Shown piece after piece: positions 50,878 through 59,311 of a stretch of 64,000 bases of DNA. The stretch covers positions 62,001 to 126,000 of the forward strand of contig NZ_UHIO01000001.1 in assembly GCF_900460315.1 (NCBI RefSeq). The letters are read 5' to 3'. A model generated the notes under the pieces. That model was given only the letters and a program-made list of their open reading frames with translations. It had not been told where the DNA came from and did no database searches. How positions within the stretch are numbered: position 1 is the first letter of the stretch; each line of letters begins with the position of its first letter. Source of the stretch: Veillonella criceti (GTDB lineage: Bacteria; Bacillota; Negativicutes; Veillonellales; Veillonellaceae). The position numbers and the translations under genes are program-made.

Positions 50878-52464
50878 TTACTCACGCTTTTTTATATATT
50901 CAATTATAGCATCAATTAACTCTTTTAACTTCATTCCTGTTCGTTCACAAGCTGTCCTGATGGTGGCTTTACGAGCCATAATTTTACCAAAGGAGGTATT
51001 TAACATTTTAAAATTAGTATTAATGGTTGGCATGTGCTGACGTAAGCCGTCTACAGCTTCGAACAGCTCAAAAAGTTTTGTGTCGGCTGTGATAGTAATA
51101 CCTTGAACAGTTACGCTGTAAGTCATATCTTCGGTGGTATTACTTTCATCAAAGTGGTTGGTGTTAGAGGTTGTAGTTTCATGGTTGCCATGTGTTTCAG
51201 AATCCCAGGTTAATAGGGTACGCGATCCTTCTAAACTGCGGATGCGTGTGCAGTCTTGCATCATTTCAAGAACGCCTTTAAAATGACCAGCTTCATCGCG
51301 AACGGCGGTATAAAGAATATAGATAAATGCTTCTGGTTTGTTAATCCAGAATTCAGCTTTATCTTGTTCGCCAGAACGGAATTTTTCAATGATTTCTTCG
51401 ACTAAGTGAACGCTTTTAGCAGGATGACAATTGCGCACTTCACGGCCAATTACATTGGCGCTACGTGGGAAAATACGATGTGTAGTGTCGCTATAGAATT
51501 TGACTAATTCGTTTTCATCTACATAGGATAAGTCAACTGGCATATGTTTGAATAGTAAATTAATTCGTTCTAAGGATAGTTTGCCGGTGGCCACGTCGAG
51601 TTCTGTGTCGGCCGCTGGGGTCGGGCTCATATTATATTTGCCTAATAAGTCGGCCAATTCTTTCATAAAGTTAGCTGTAGTTGTCGTTTTTTCAGGAATG
51701 GCATTTGGAGATACATTCATATCACCGTAGTAAGGGGGTGGTGTGATTAAGGCGAAGCCGATTTCGTGATCGCCACGGCTCATGTAACTGAATTCGTCTT
51801 CTGTTACAAGCTTCCAAGCTGTAGGGAATAAGACTTCTTGCTCTTTATCAGCTAAGTCACGGAAGGCATCAATCATTTTAGGTTGTAATTCTAAAAAATC
51901 GTCTGTTTTGTCTGCTTGTAAGTGACGGCGACTTTCGCTGATTAGATCGCGTACTTTATCGTCGAAGGTCCACATGATTTTAGTAGGTCTATCGAAACCA
52001 TATTTTTCAAGGGCTGGATATAATTGGTTTTGTTTGCGTGATAAATGGCGTGACCATTCACTGAGTTTATCATAAATACCAAGCCAAGGGTTTTTGATAA
52101 AATGAGGGGCTTTTAGTAGCTTATCTGCTTCATCTATCATGGCAAGACCGACTTTAATTTCTTCTACATAGACCCAAAGGGGGTGATTAGTTGGATAGGT
52201 ATTGTTAGCTCGTATCAAAATACCATCAAATAAAGCAAGTAAATCATCCATGCGATGCGTGATTTCTTCATCGGTGTAGGCGCCTTTGAGTTGTTGTTCT
52301 CCATAGGCAAACTCATCAGGGGTACAAGTACCGATGTATTGTTTTAGAAGTGCTTGCCCTTCTTCGAGGGAAAGGTTACCACTTAAATAATTGTCTTTAA
52401 TTTCAATCATTTTGGCTAAGCGCTGTTCGTTATCTAAGCCGAGGGCTGATTTCATTGTTGTCAT
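50878..52464 (-). CDS. DUF438/hemerythrin-like/PAS protein, putative redox sensor
   Basis: 528 residues in four parts. Residues about 10-80 are DUF438 (KMIEIKDNYLSGNLSLEEGQ). Residues about 90-230 are a hemerythrin HHE-like bundle with possible iron ligands in TNHPLW, SRHLSRKQNQLYP and DKEQEVLFP. Residues about 300-430 are a PAS domain (DLSYVDENELVKFYSDTTHR). The C-terminus resembles DUF1858 (ITADTKLFELFEAVDGLRQH; IMARKATIRTACERTGM). Homologues are seen in anaerobes and thought to sense oxygen or nitric oxide. No kinase, cyclase or DNA-binding output domain is present. Confidence 0.85.
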   Translation of the reverse strand: MTTMKSALGLDNEQRLAKMIEIKDNYLSGNLSLEEGQALLKQYIGTCTPDEFAYGEQQLKGAYTDEEITHRMDDLLALFDGILIRANNTYPTNHPLWVYVEEIKVGLAMIDEADKLLKAPHFIKNPWLGIYDKLSEWSRHLSRKQNQLYPALEKYGFDRPTKIMWTFDDKVRDLISESRRHLQADKTDDFLELQPKMIDAFRDLADKEQEVLFPTAWKLVTEDEFSYMSRGDHEIGFALITPPPYYGDMNVSPNAIPEKTTTTANFMKELADLLGKYNMSPTPAADTELDVATGKLSLERINLLFKHMPVDLSYVDENELVKFYSDTTHRIFPRSANVIGREVRNCHPAKSVHLVEEIIEKFRSGEQDKAEFWINKPEAFIYILYTAVRDEAGHFKGVLEMMQDCTRIRSLEGSRTLLTWDSETHGNHETTTSNTNHFDESNTTEDMTYSVTVQGITITADTKLFELFEAVDGLRQHMPTINTNFKMLNTSFGKIMARKATIRTACERTGMKLKELIDAIIEYIKKRE

Positions 52465-52667
52465 AGGTATCGTCTCCTTTACACTGTACGTTTAAGTAAG
52501 TTAGTATTTACTAAACGGTTTAACTTAATAGTAGTAATGATATATAAGAACAGAAAGAGAATAGTTGAGTTCTGTGTATATTTTCATTATAATGGTGTTG
52601 AAAATAGTTTTCAGTAGCTTGGGCTACATATTTAGAATAACTATTTTAGGTTATTTATAATTTTTAC

Positions 52668-52696
52668 TTGCATAATCAGCCTTTGTGACATATAAT
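52668..52696 (+). promoter_or_regulatory. Sigma-A promoter of the fapR-fab operon
   Basis: TTGCAT (52668-52673) and TATAAT (52691-52696) are 17 bp apart, about 40 bp before the fapR start. No clear FapR operator was found beside it. Confidence 0.75.
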
Positions 52697-52736
52697 TGTA
52701 ATGAAGTATTATTACTTGGTCATAAAAGGTGGTACC

Positions 52737-53297
52737 ATGAGTCGGATAAAGAAACAAGAGCGACAGCAGTTATTGCAAGAAAAACTGAATAATACGCCCT
52801 TCGTTACCGATGAAGAGTTGGCCATCTTTTTTAATGTCAGCGTGCCAACAATTCGCCTTGATCGGTTAGAATTAGGGATTCCTGAGTTGCGGGAACGCAT
52901 TAGAGCGCGTGTTGAAGGACTAGCACCAAGTGCTAATGATCATGGTCATATAGAAGTGGTAGGGGAATTAATTGATCTTACCGCTGGTGAACAAGGTCTT
53001 AGTATATTGCGGACGACGGATGACATGACGGACTGTAATGGGTATGTAGAGCCTCAGTATTTATATGCACAGGCTGATTCATTAGCTAAAGCTGTTTTGG
53101 GCGTTCCGGCTGCCTTAGCGGGCGTTGGCAATATTAAATATAAAAGTCCGGTTAAAGCGGATTGTAATTTAGTGGCCAAAGCCTCAGTGGTACGTCAACG
53201 AGGTGAAAAATATTTTATCTGGGTCACAATTAAGGATAAGGTAAAGGAAGTCTTTCGGGCGAAGTTCATAATGGAGCCCATTCAGAATAGGGTGTAA
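52737..53297 (+). CDS. fapR: Fatty-acid/phospholipid biosynthesis regulator FapR
   Basis: 186 residues from ATG 52737; a start at 52701 would lie inside the leader. An N-terminal helix-turn-helix (VTDEELAIFFNVSVPTIRLD) is joined to a hotdog domain (ADSLAKAVLGVPAALAGVGN, VKADCNLVAKASVVRQRGEK) that binds malonyl-CoA in the family. FapR represses lipid genes and lets go when malonyl-CoA rises. It heads the operon and so probably controls its own genes. plsX begins 4 nt after its stop. Confidence 0.93.
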   Translation: MSRIKKQERQQLLQEKLNNTPFVTDEELAIFFNVSVPTIRLDRLELGIPELRERIRARVEGLAPSANDHGHIEVVGELIDLTAGEQGLSILRTTDDMTDCNGYVEPQYLYAQADSLAKAVLGVPAALAGVGNIKYKSPVKADCNLVAKASVVRQRGEKYFIWVTIKDKVKEVFRAKFIMEPIQNRV

Positions 53298-53301
53298 GTA
53301 T

Positions 53302-54330
53302 ATGAAAATTGCAGTAGATGCTATGGGCGGTGATTTTGCACCGTATGAAATTGTTCGCGGTGCCATTGATGCAGCAAAAGCATTTCCTAAGATAACAATA
53401 GTTTTAGTTGGCGATGAAGTGCGAATTCGCCAAGTATTAGAAGAATTTGGACAAGAGAATAACCCTCAGTTGATTATTCATCACGCTAGTGAAGTCATTG
53501 AAATGAGTGAGCATCCTGGCACAGCTGTGCGTAAGAAGAAAGATGCCTCTGTTATTGTAGCTACGCGTTTGGTGAAACAGAAAGTGTGTGACGCCGTTAT
53601 TGCACCTGGCAGTACCGGTGCTGCTGTAGCAGCGGCCTTGTTTGGCCTTGGACGCATCAAAGGTATTGATCGACCAATGATTGCTACGCCAATTCCTACA
53701 CCACAAGGGGTGACGGTCATGTTAGACTCTGGTGCTAATGCAAATTGTAAACCTAAGCATTTGGTACAAGGGGCTATTATGGGGTCGGAATATGCACGCC
53801 TTATGTTTGGTAAGGAGAATCCGACGGTAGGTTTACTAAATATTGGTGAGGAATCAACTAAGGGTAATGATTTATGTCTAACTACCTATCCTTTGTTAGA
53901 ACAGCTTCAAACAATTCCTTTTAAAGGGAATGTAGAAGGCCGTGATATTCCTAAGGGGACGGTAGATGTAGTGGTGTGTGATGGCTTCACTGGCAATGTA
54001 GTGTTAAAGTTTGCTGAAGGCATGGTAGGCGTTATGACACAGCTTGTCAAAGAAGGTATCAAAAATGGTGGCATTTTTGCAAAAATTGGAGCTGCGTTAA
54101 TTTATCCTGTATTTAAAAAGATACGAAAACGTCTTGATCATACAGAGAATGGCGGCGCTCCACTATTGGGTGTTAATGGTGTATTTTTAATTTCCCACGG
54201 CAGTTCTAAAGCTAAAGAAATTTTAACGGCGATTAAAATTGCTGGCGATTTAGTGGATCGTAAAATTATTCAAAACATTCAACATAGTATAGAAGAAGAA
54301 GGAGCTATCAAATATGACGATGTGGACTAA
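53302..54330 (+). CDS. plsX: Phosphate acyltransferase PlsX
   Basis: 342 residues. It starts MKIAVDAMGGDFAPYEIVRG and has APGSTGAAVAAALFGLGRI and VLLDSGAN-type TVMLDSGANANCKPKHL. PlsX converts acyl-ACP to acyl-phosphate for phospholipid synthesis. Its end overlaps fabH by 17 bp. Confidence 0.95.
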   Translation: MKIAVDAMGGDFAPYEIVRGAIDAAKAFPKITIVLVGDEVRIRQVLEEFGQENNPQLIIHHASEVIEMSEHPGTAVRKKKDASVIVATRLVKQKVCDAVIAPGSTGAAVAAALFGLGRIKGIDRPMIATPIPTPQGVTVMLDSGANANCKPKHLVQGAIMGSEYARLMFGKENPTVGLLNIGEESTKGNDLCLTTYPLLEQLQTIPFKGNVEGRDIPKGTVDVVVCDGFTGNVVLKFAEGMVGVMTQLVKEGIKNGGIFAKIGAALIYPVFKKIRKRLDHTENGGAPLLGVNGVFLISHGSSKAKEILTAIKIAGDLVDRKIIQNIQHSIEEEGAIKYDDVD

Positions 54331-55309
54331 GCCAGTCGGTATTATTGGTACAGGCAGTTTTGTGCCAGATAATATTGTGACTAACGCTGATCTAGAAAAA
54401 ATCGTAGACACGAATGATCAATGGATTCGTGAGCGCACCGGCATTGAAGAACGACGTATTGCGCCAGAAGGAATGAATGCGTCTGATATGGCTACGGAAG
54501 CAGCCCGTCGAGCTATGGCAAGTGCAGGCTTGACGGCCGAAGATATTGATTGTATTATTGTAGCGACTTTAACTGGCGATATGAGTATTCCTTCCACGGC
54601 TTGTTTGGTGCAGGCTAACTTGGGAGCGACGAATGCAGCGGCTTTTGATTTAGGTGCTGCTTGCTCTGGATTTGTATATGGCTTAATTACAGCGGGGAGC
54701 TATGTAAGTAACCAGTTGTTTAAACATGTACTTGTTATCGGCGTTGAAGTAATGTCCCGCGTTATTAATTGGCAAGACAGAGGTACCTGCGTCCTATTCG
54801 GTGATGGCGCTGGAGCTGCTGTGGTATCAACCGTTCCTGAAGGATATGGTATGCTAGGCATGGATATGGGCGCCAGTGGCGCTGGTGGTATGTCCTTATG
54901 TATTCCGTCCAGTGGTACGGCAATGATTCAAAATGATAAACGGATTGAAGAAGGGCTAACCTATATTCATATGGATGGCGCTGAAGTATATAAATTTGCG
55001 GTAAAAACTATGGGGCGTACAGCTCTTAAAGCATTAGAACGAGCTGGTCTAAAGTTAGAAGATTTGGATCGCTTCATTCCACACCAAGCAAATAAACGAA
55101 TTATTGACTCGGCTGCTCATCGCTTAAAAATGCCAGAAGAAAAAGTATTTATTAATTTACCAAAATATGGTAATACATCGGCGGCGTCCATTGGTATTGC
55201 TTTGGATGAAGCGGTGCGGTCTGGCTTTATACAACGAGATCATACAGTCGCCTTTGCTGGCTTTGGGGCTGGCTTGACTTGGGCAGGCTTGGTAATGAAA
55301 TGGTACTAA
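54314..55309 (+). CDS. fabH: Beta-ketoacyl-ACP synthase III
   Basis: 331 residues. The catalytic triad is visible: Cys in DLGAACSGFVYGL (about residue 115), His in FIPHQANKRII (about residue 257) and Asn in KYGNTSAASIG (about residue 287). FabH condenses acetyl-CoA with malonyl-ACP to start chain building. It overlaps plsX by 17 bp. Confidence 0.95.
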   Translation: MTMWTKPVGIIGTGSFVPDNIVTNADLEKIVDTNDQWIRERTGIEERRIAPEGMNASDMATEAARRAMASAGLTAEDIDCIIVATLTGDMSIPSTACLVQANLGATNAAAFDLGAACSGFVYGLITAGSYVSNQLFKHVLVIGVEVMSRVINWQDRGTCVLFGDGAGAAVVSTVPEGYGMLGMDMGASGAGGMSLCIPSSGTAMIQNDKRIEEGLTYIHMDGAEVYKFAVKTMGRTALKALERAGLKLEDLDRFIPHQANKRIIDSAAHRLKMPEEKVFINLPKYGNTSAASIGIALDEAVRSGFIQRDHTVAFAGFGAGLTWAGLVMKWY

Positions 55310-55324
55310 GGAGGAACAACCATC

Positions 55325-56269
55325 ATGATTAAGACTGATATTTGTGATTTATTAGGGATTGAGTATCCTATATTCCAAGGTGGTATGGCTTGGCTTGGTA
55401 CCGCTGAACTTGCTGCGGCTGTATCTGAAGGTGGCGGCCTCGGTATTATTGGGGCTGGTCATATGCCACCAGATGTATTTCGTAATGAAATTCATAAATT
55501 AAAAGAACGTACAAGTAAACCATTTGGTTGTAATATTATGTTAATGTCCCCATTTGTAAAAGAAGTTATGCAAGTGGTATTGGAAGAACGAGTACCGGTT
55601 ATTACAACTGGGGCTGGTAATCCAAGTACATATGTGCCGGCTTTGAAAGAAATTGGTACTAAAGTTATTCCGGTAGTAGCCTCTGTTTTATTAGCGAAAC
55701 GTTTGCTTCGTGGCGGTATTGATGCTGTGGTAGCTGAAGGTACTGAATCTGGCGGACATGTAGGGGAAATTACTACTATGTGTTTAATCCCTCAGATTGC
55801 TGATGCTGTTAATGTACCGGTTATTGCGGCTGGTGGTATTGCTGATGGCCGTGGGGCAGCCGCTGCTTTTGCTTTAGGTGCTAGTGCGGTACAGATGGGT
55901 AGTCGCTTTGTATTATCTGAAGAATGTATTGCTCATCCTAACTATAAGGAAGCGGTTCTTAAAGCAAAAGATCGTTCCACAGTAATGACTGGCCTTACAA
56001 CAGGTCACCCAGTTCGTATTTTAGAAAATTTATTATCCCATCAATACCAAGAATTAGAATTTAGTGGGGCACCAAAAGAAAAATTAGAAGAACTTGGTGC
56101 AGGTGCACTTCGTAAAGCAGCTATTGAAGGGGACGTTAAAAATGGCTCTGTTATGATTGGTCAGATTTCTGGTATGTTACAAGATGTAAAACCATGTGCC
56201 CAAATCATTAAAGATATTATGAGCGAAACTGAAACCGTAATCGGTGGCTTACAGAAAATCATTAAATAA
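55325..56269 (+). CDS. fabK: Enoyl-ACP reductase II FabK
   Basis: 314 residues of the FMN-dependent TIM-barrel family: LLGIEYPIFQGGMAWLGTAE, PVVASVLLAKRLLRGGIDAV, GTESGGHVGEIT with the family histidine and IAAGGIADGRGAAAAFALGA. Placement between fabH and fabD makes the enoyl-ACP reductase role firm. No fabI is present in the operon. ATG after GAGG. Confidence 0.93.
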   Translation: MIKTDICDLLGIEYPIFQGGMAWLGTAELAAAVSEGGGLGIIGAGHMPPDVFRNEIHKLKERTSKPFGCNIMLMSPFVKEVMQVVLEERVPVITTGAGNPSTYVPALKEIGTKVIPVVASVLLAKRLLRGGIDAVVAEGTESGGHVGEITTMCLIPQIADAVNVPVIAAGGIADGRGAAAAFALGASAVQMGSRFVLSEECIAHPNYKEAVLKAKDRSTVMTGLTTGHPVRILENLLSHQYQELEFSGAPKEKLEELGAGALRKAAIEGDVKNGSVMIGQISGMLQDVKPCAQIIKDIMSETETVIGGLQKIIK

Positions 56270-56286
56270 TACAGGAGGCGTTACTA

Positions 56287-57228
56287 GTGAAAACAGCATT
56301 TGTATTTCCTGGCCAGGGTTCTCAAAAAGTAGGTATGCTTCAAGACTTATACAATGAATATGATATTGTAAAACAACGCTTTGCTGAAGCTGATGAAGCA
56401 TTAGGCTATTCTATTTCTAAATTATGTTTTGAAGGTCCTGATACTGAATTAGTTAAGACAGCTAATACACAACCAGCTATTTTGACAGCTAGTGTAGCAT
56501 GTTATGAAGTACTTAAAGAAAAAGGCTTTACTCCTGATATTGTAGGTGGTCATAGCCTAGGTGAATATAGTGCTTTAGTGGCAGCCGGTGTGCTTGATTT
56601 TAAAGATGCCGTATATGTAGTTCATAAACGTGGTGAATTTATGCAAGACGCTGTGCCATTAGGCGAAGGTGCTATGGCGGCTATTTTGGCATTACCTCGT
56701 GAAGAAGTAGTGGCTATTTGTGAAAAAGTAAATAATGAAGTAGGTTCTGTACAGGCGGTTAACTTTAACTGCCCAGGACAAATCGTTATTGCTGGGGCTA
56801 CCGCAGCTGTAGAAAAAGCAGCGGAAGAAATGAAAGCCGCTGGCGCTAAACGAGCTGTTATGTTGCCAGTGAGTGCGCCTTTCCATAGTCGTTTGATGGA
56901 ACCAGCAGCAGCTCGTTTAAAAGACGAATTAGATAAAATTACTGTTAAGAACGCAGAAATTCCAGTTGTTGTTAATGTAACTGGTAAAATTTTAACGGAT
57001 GCTACTGCCATTAAAGAATCTTTAGTAGTGCAAGCAGCCCATCCAGTACTTTGGGAAGATTGTGTGGCCACTATGATTAATGAAGGCGTTGGGGCTTTTG
57101 TTGAAGTGGGTCCAGGCAAAGTATTGACAGGCTTTACGAAGAAAATTAATAAGGAAATGCAATTAGCGAATGTAGAAGATGTAGATTCCTTAGCAAAAAC
57201 GCTTGAATTTTTACAGGGGGTTCGATAA
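56287..57228 (+). CDS. fabD: Malonyl-CoA:ACP transacylase
   Basis: 313 residues from GTG 56287 (AGGAGG upstream). FVFPGQGSQKVGML and the active-site GGHSLGEYSALVAAG (Ser near residue 90) are typical; the catalytic His is in SAPFHSRLM. It loads malonyl groups on ACP. Confidence 0.95.
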   Translation: MKTAFVFPGQGSQKVGMLQDLYNEYDIVKQRFAEADEALGYSISKLCFEGPDTELVKTANTQPAILTASVACYEVLKEKGFTPDIVGGHSLGEYSALVAAGVLDFKDAVYVVHKRGEFMQDAVPLGEGAMAAILALPREEVVAICEKVNNEVGSVQAVNFNCPGQIVIAGATAAVEKAAEEMKAAGAKRAVMLPVSAPFHSRLMEPAAARLKDELDKITVKNAEIPVVVNVTGKILTDATAIKESLVVQAAHPVLWEDCVATMINEGVGAFVEVGPGKVLTGFTKKINKEMQLANVEDVDSLAKTLEFLQGVR

Positions 57229-57229
57229 A

Positions 57230-57973
57230 ATGCATTTAACAGATAAAGTTGCGTTAGTAACTGGTGCATCCCGTGGTATTGGCCGTGCCATTGCTATTCT
57301 TATGGCTAAACAGGGGGCAGATGTAATTGTTAACTATAGTGGTAGCGAAGGCGCTGCTCAAGAAACGGTAGATGCCATTTTAGCACTTGGCCGCAAAGCA
57401 ATTAAAGTAAAAGCTAATGTAGGCAATGCTGAAGAAGTGGCCGCTATGGTAGACGAAGCCCATACTGCATTTGGTCGTATCGATATTTTGGTTAATAATG
57501 CAGGTATCACTCGTGATGGTTTGCTTATGCGTATGAAAGATAGCGACTGGGATGATGTGATGAACATCAATCTAAAAGGCGTGTATTTAGTTACTAAAGC
57601 TGTTTCTAAAATCATGATGAAACAGCGGAGTGGCAAAATTGTTAATATGACATCTGTTGTTGGTGTAACTGGCAATGCTGGTCAAGCTAACTATAGCGCT
57701 TCTAAAGCAGGCGTAATTGGCTTTACTAAAACTTGTGCTAAAGAATTAGCTTCCCGTGGTATTACGGTGAATGCTATTGCACCAGGTTTTATTCACACCG
57801 ATATGACCGATGTTTTACCTGATAAAGTGAAAGAAGCTATGGTTCACAATATTCCAGTAGGACGTATGGCTGAACCAGAAGAAGTAGCCGTTGTAGCTAC
57901 CTTCTTGGCAAGTGATATGGCAAGCTATATTACTGGACAAGTCATTAATGTTGATGGCGGCATGGTAATGTAG
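57230..57973 (+). CDS. fabG: 3-oxoacyl-ACP reductase
   Basis: 247 residues from ATG 57230. Short-chain dehydrogenase with VALVTGASRGIGRAIA, the NNAGITRDGL motif and the catalytic YxxxK in ANYSASKAGVIG; the C-terminal ITGQVINVDGGMVM is typical of FabG. NADPH-dependent reduction of 3-oxoacyl-ACP. The start overlaps nothing; fabD ends 1 nt before. Confidence 0.95.
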   Translation: MHLTDKVALVTGASRGIGRAIAILMAKQGADVIVNYSGSEGAAQETVDAILALGRKAIKVKANVGNAEEVAAMVDEAHTAFGRIDILVNNAGITRDGLLMRMKDSDWDDVMNINLKGVYLVTKAVSKIMMKQRSGKIVNMTSVVGVTGNAGQANYSASKAGVIGFTKTCAKELASRGITVNAIAPGFIHTDMTDVLPDKVKEAMVHNIPVGRMAEPEEVAVVATFLASDMASYITGQVINVDGGMVM

Positions 57974-58015
57974 GTACATATATAGCAAACAATAGTGAAA
58001 GGAGGTGAAATCACA

Positions 58016-58252
58016 ATGACCACGTTTGATAAAGTAAAAGCGATCGTTGTGGAACAGTTAGGCGTTGACGAAGCTGAAGTTAAGATTGATTCTACATTCA
58101 TTGACGACTTAGGAGCTGACTCCTTAGACATCGTTGAATTGATCATGGCTTTCGAAGAAGAATTCAATGTTGAAATTCCTGATGATGTAGCTGAAAAAAT
58201 TAAAACAGTGAAAGATACGGTAGAATACATCGATTCTATCAAAGAAGCGTAA
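58016..58252 (+). CDS. acpP: Acyl carrier protein
   Basis: 78 residues from ATG 58016 (AAAGGAGGTG upstream). The phosphopantetheine serine is in [20 protein letters not shown] (Ser near residue 37). It carries growing acyl chains. A strong hairpin follows directly (58267-58287). Confidence 0.96.
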   Translation: MTTFDKVKAIVVEQLGVDEAEVKIDSTFIDDLGADSLDIVELIMAFEEEFNVEIPDDVAEKIKTVKDTVEYIDSIKEA

Positions 58253-58266
58253 GACTTGTGCACCGT

Positions 58267-58287
58267 TAGGGGGCTTGGCGCCCCCTA
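58267..58287 (+). other. GC-rich hairpin between acpP and the next gene
   Basis: TAGGGGGC pairs perfectly with GCCCCCTA around TTGGC, in an otherwise AT-rich region. No T run follows, so it is more likely an RNA 3'-end protecting or processing element than a terminator. Confidence 0.7.
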
Positions 58288-58316
58288 GTCGGTATACGTA
58301 ACAGGAGGAATTTATA

Positions 58317-59273
58317 GTGAAGCTCCCTGAACTTCGCATCGGAAATCTGGTGGCAAAGGTGCCCATTATTCAAGGTGGCATGGCAATCAGATTGTCTACA
58401 GCACGTCTTGCAGCGGCTGTAGCTAATGAAGGTGGCATTGGTCTCATTGCGGCCTCCGGTATGCCATTTGATGAATTACGTTATGAAATTAAATTAGCTC
58501 GAAAATTATCACCTACGGGTATTATTGGTATAAATGCAATGGTAGCAGCCTCTGGTTTTGCTGGCCTCGTGCGAACTGCTATTGAAGAAGGTATTGACCT
58601 TGTTGTGGCAGGCGCCGGTTTTTCTCGTGATATGTTTGGTATGGGGAAAGAATCAGGTACGCCCATTGTACCGATTGTGTCCTCTGGAAAACTCGCTCGT
58701 ATTTCCGAAGGATTAGGTGCGGCAGCTGTCATCGTTGAAGGCAGTGAAGCTGGCGGTCATTTAGGTACGAATCGCTCATCTCGTGAAATTGTACCTGAAG
58801 TTGTAAAAGCCGTTAAAAATATTCCTGTAATTGGCGCGGGCGGCGTGTTAGACGGGAAAGATATTGTAGAAATGATTAAATTAGGGGCAAATGGTGTTCA
58901 AATGGGCAGTCGATTTGCAGCTAGTGTAGAATGCAATGCATCAGACGAATTGAAGAAAATGTACGTACGTACAACTAAAGCGGAAGATGTAGTGTTGATA
59001 GAAAGTCCAGTGGGTCTACCAGGACAGGCAATCCGTAATAAATTTGCCACCACTGTATTGGATGGTACTGTACCACCACCAACGGAATGTGATCGTTGTT
59101 TAAAACATTGCTCTCATAGATTTTGTCTAATTAAAGCATTGGAACGAGCACAGCAAGGAGATGTGGAAACTGGTTTAGTATTCTCCGGCAATAATATGCG
59201 CAAAGTAGATGAGATTTTGCCAGTTAAAGAAATTTTCAGTCGATTATTGAATGAAGTTTCTACTATTGATTAA
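58317..59273 (+). CDS. Nitronate monooxygenase/FabK-like flavoprotein with C-terminal cysteine motif
   Basis: 318 residues from GTG 58317 (GGAGGAA upstream). The FMN-barrel family blocks are present: VPIIQGGMAIRLSTARLAAA, GSEAGGHLGTNRSS with the family histidine, VIGAGGVLDGKDIVEMIKLG. Near the end comes CDRCLKHCSHRFCLIKAL (Cx2Cx3Cx4C, about residues 260-273), absent from the two other paralogues in this window; it could bind an Fe-S cluster or zinc. It lies between acpP and fabF, so a lipid-related oxidoreductase role is likely but the reaction is unknown. Confidence 0.85.
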   Translation: MKLPELRIGNLVAKVPIIQGGMAIRLSTARLAAAVANEGGIGLIAASGMPFDELRYEIKLARKLSPTGIIGINAMVAASGFAGLVRTAIEEGIDLVVAGAGFSRDMFGMGKESGTPIVPIVSSGKLARISEGLGAAAVIVEGSEAGGHLGTNRSSREIVPEVVKAVKNIPVIGAGGVLDGKDIVEMIKLGANGVQMGSRFAASVECNASDELKKMYVRTTKAEDVVLIESPVGLPGQAIRNKFATTVLDGTVPPPTECDRCLKHCSHRFCLIKALERAQQGDVETGLVFSGNNMRKVDEILPVKEIFSRLLNEVSTID

Positions 59274-59311
59274 TGTATTTCAATGCATAGTTTACATGTG
59301 AGGTGAAATAA

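Noticed and set aside
52501-52514. Palindrome TTAGTA-TT-TACTAA upstream of the fapR operon, considered as a FapR operator
   Set aside because: The arms resemble the FapR box but the centre is 2 bp instead of about 5, and it lies about 170 bp from the fapR promoter, nearer the divergent DUF438 gene.
56622-57269. 215-codon open frame antisense to fabD
   Set aside because: It mirrors the codon pattern of fabD, lacks a ribosome-binding site and shows no recognisable domain.
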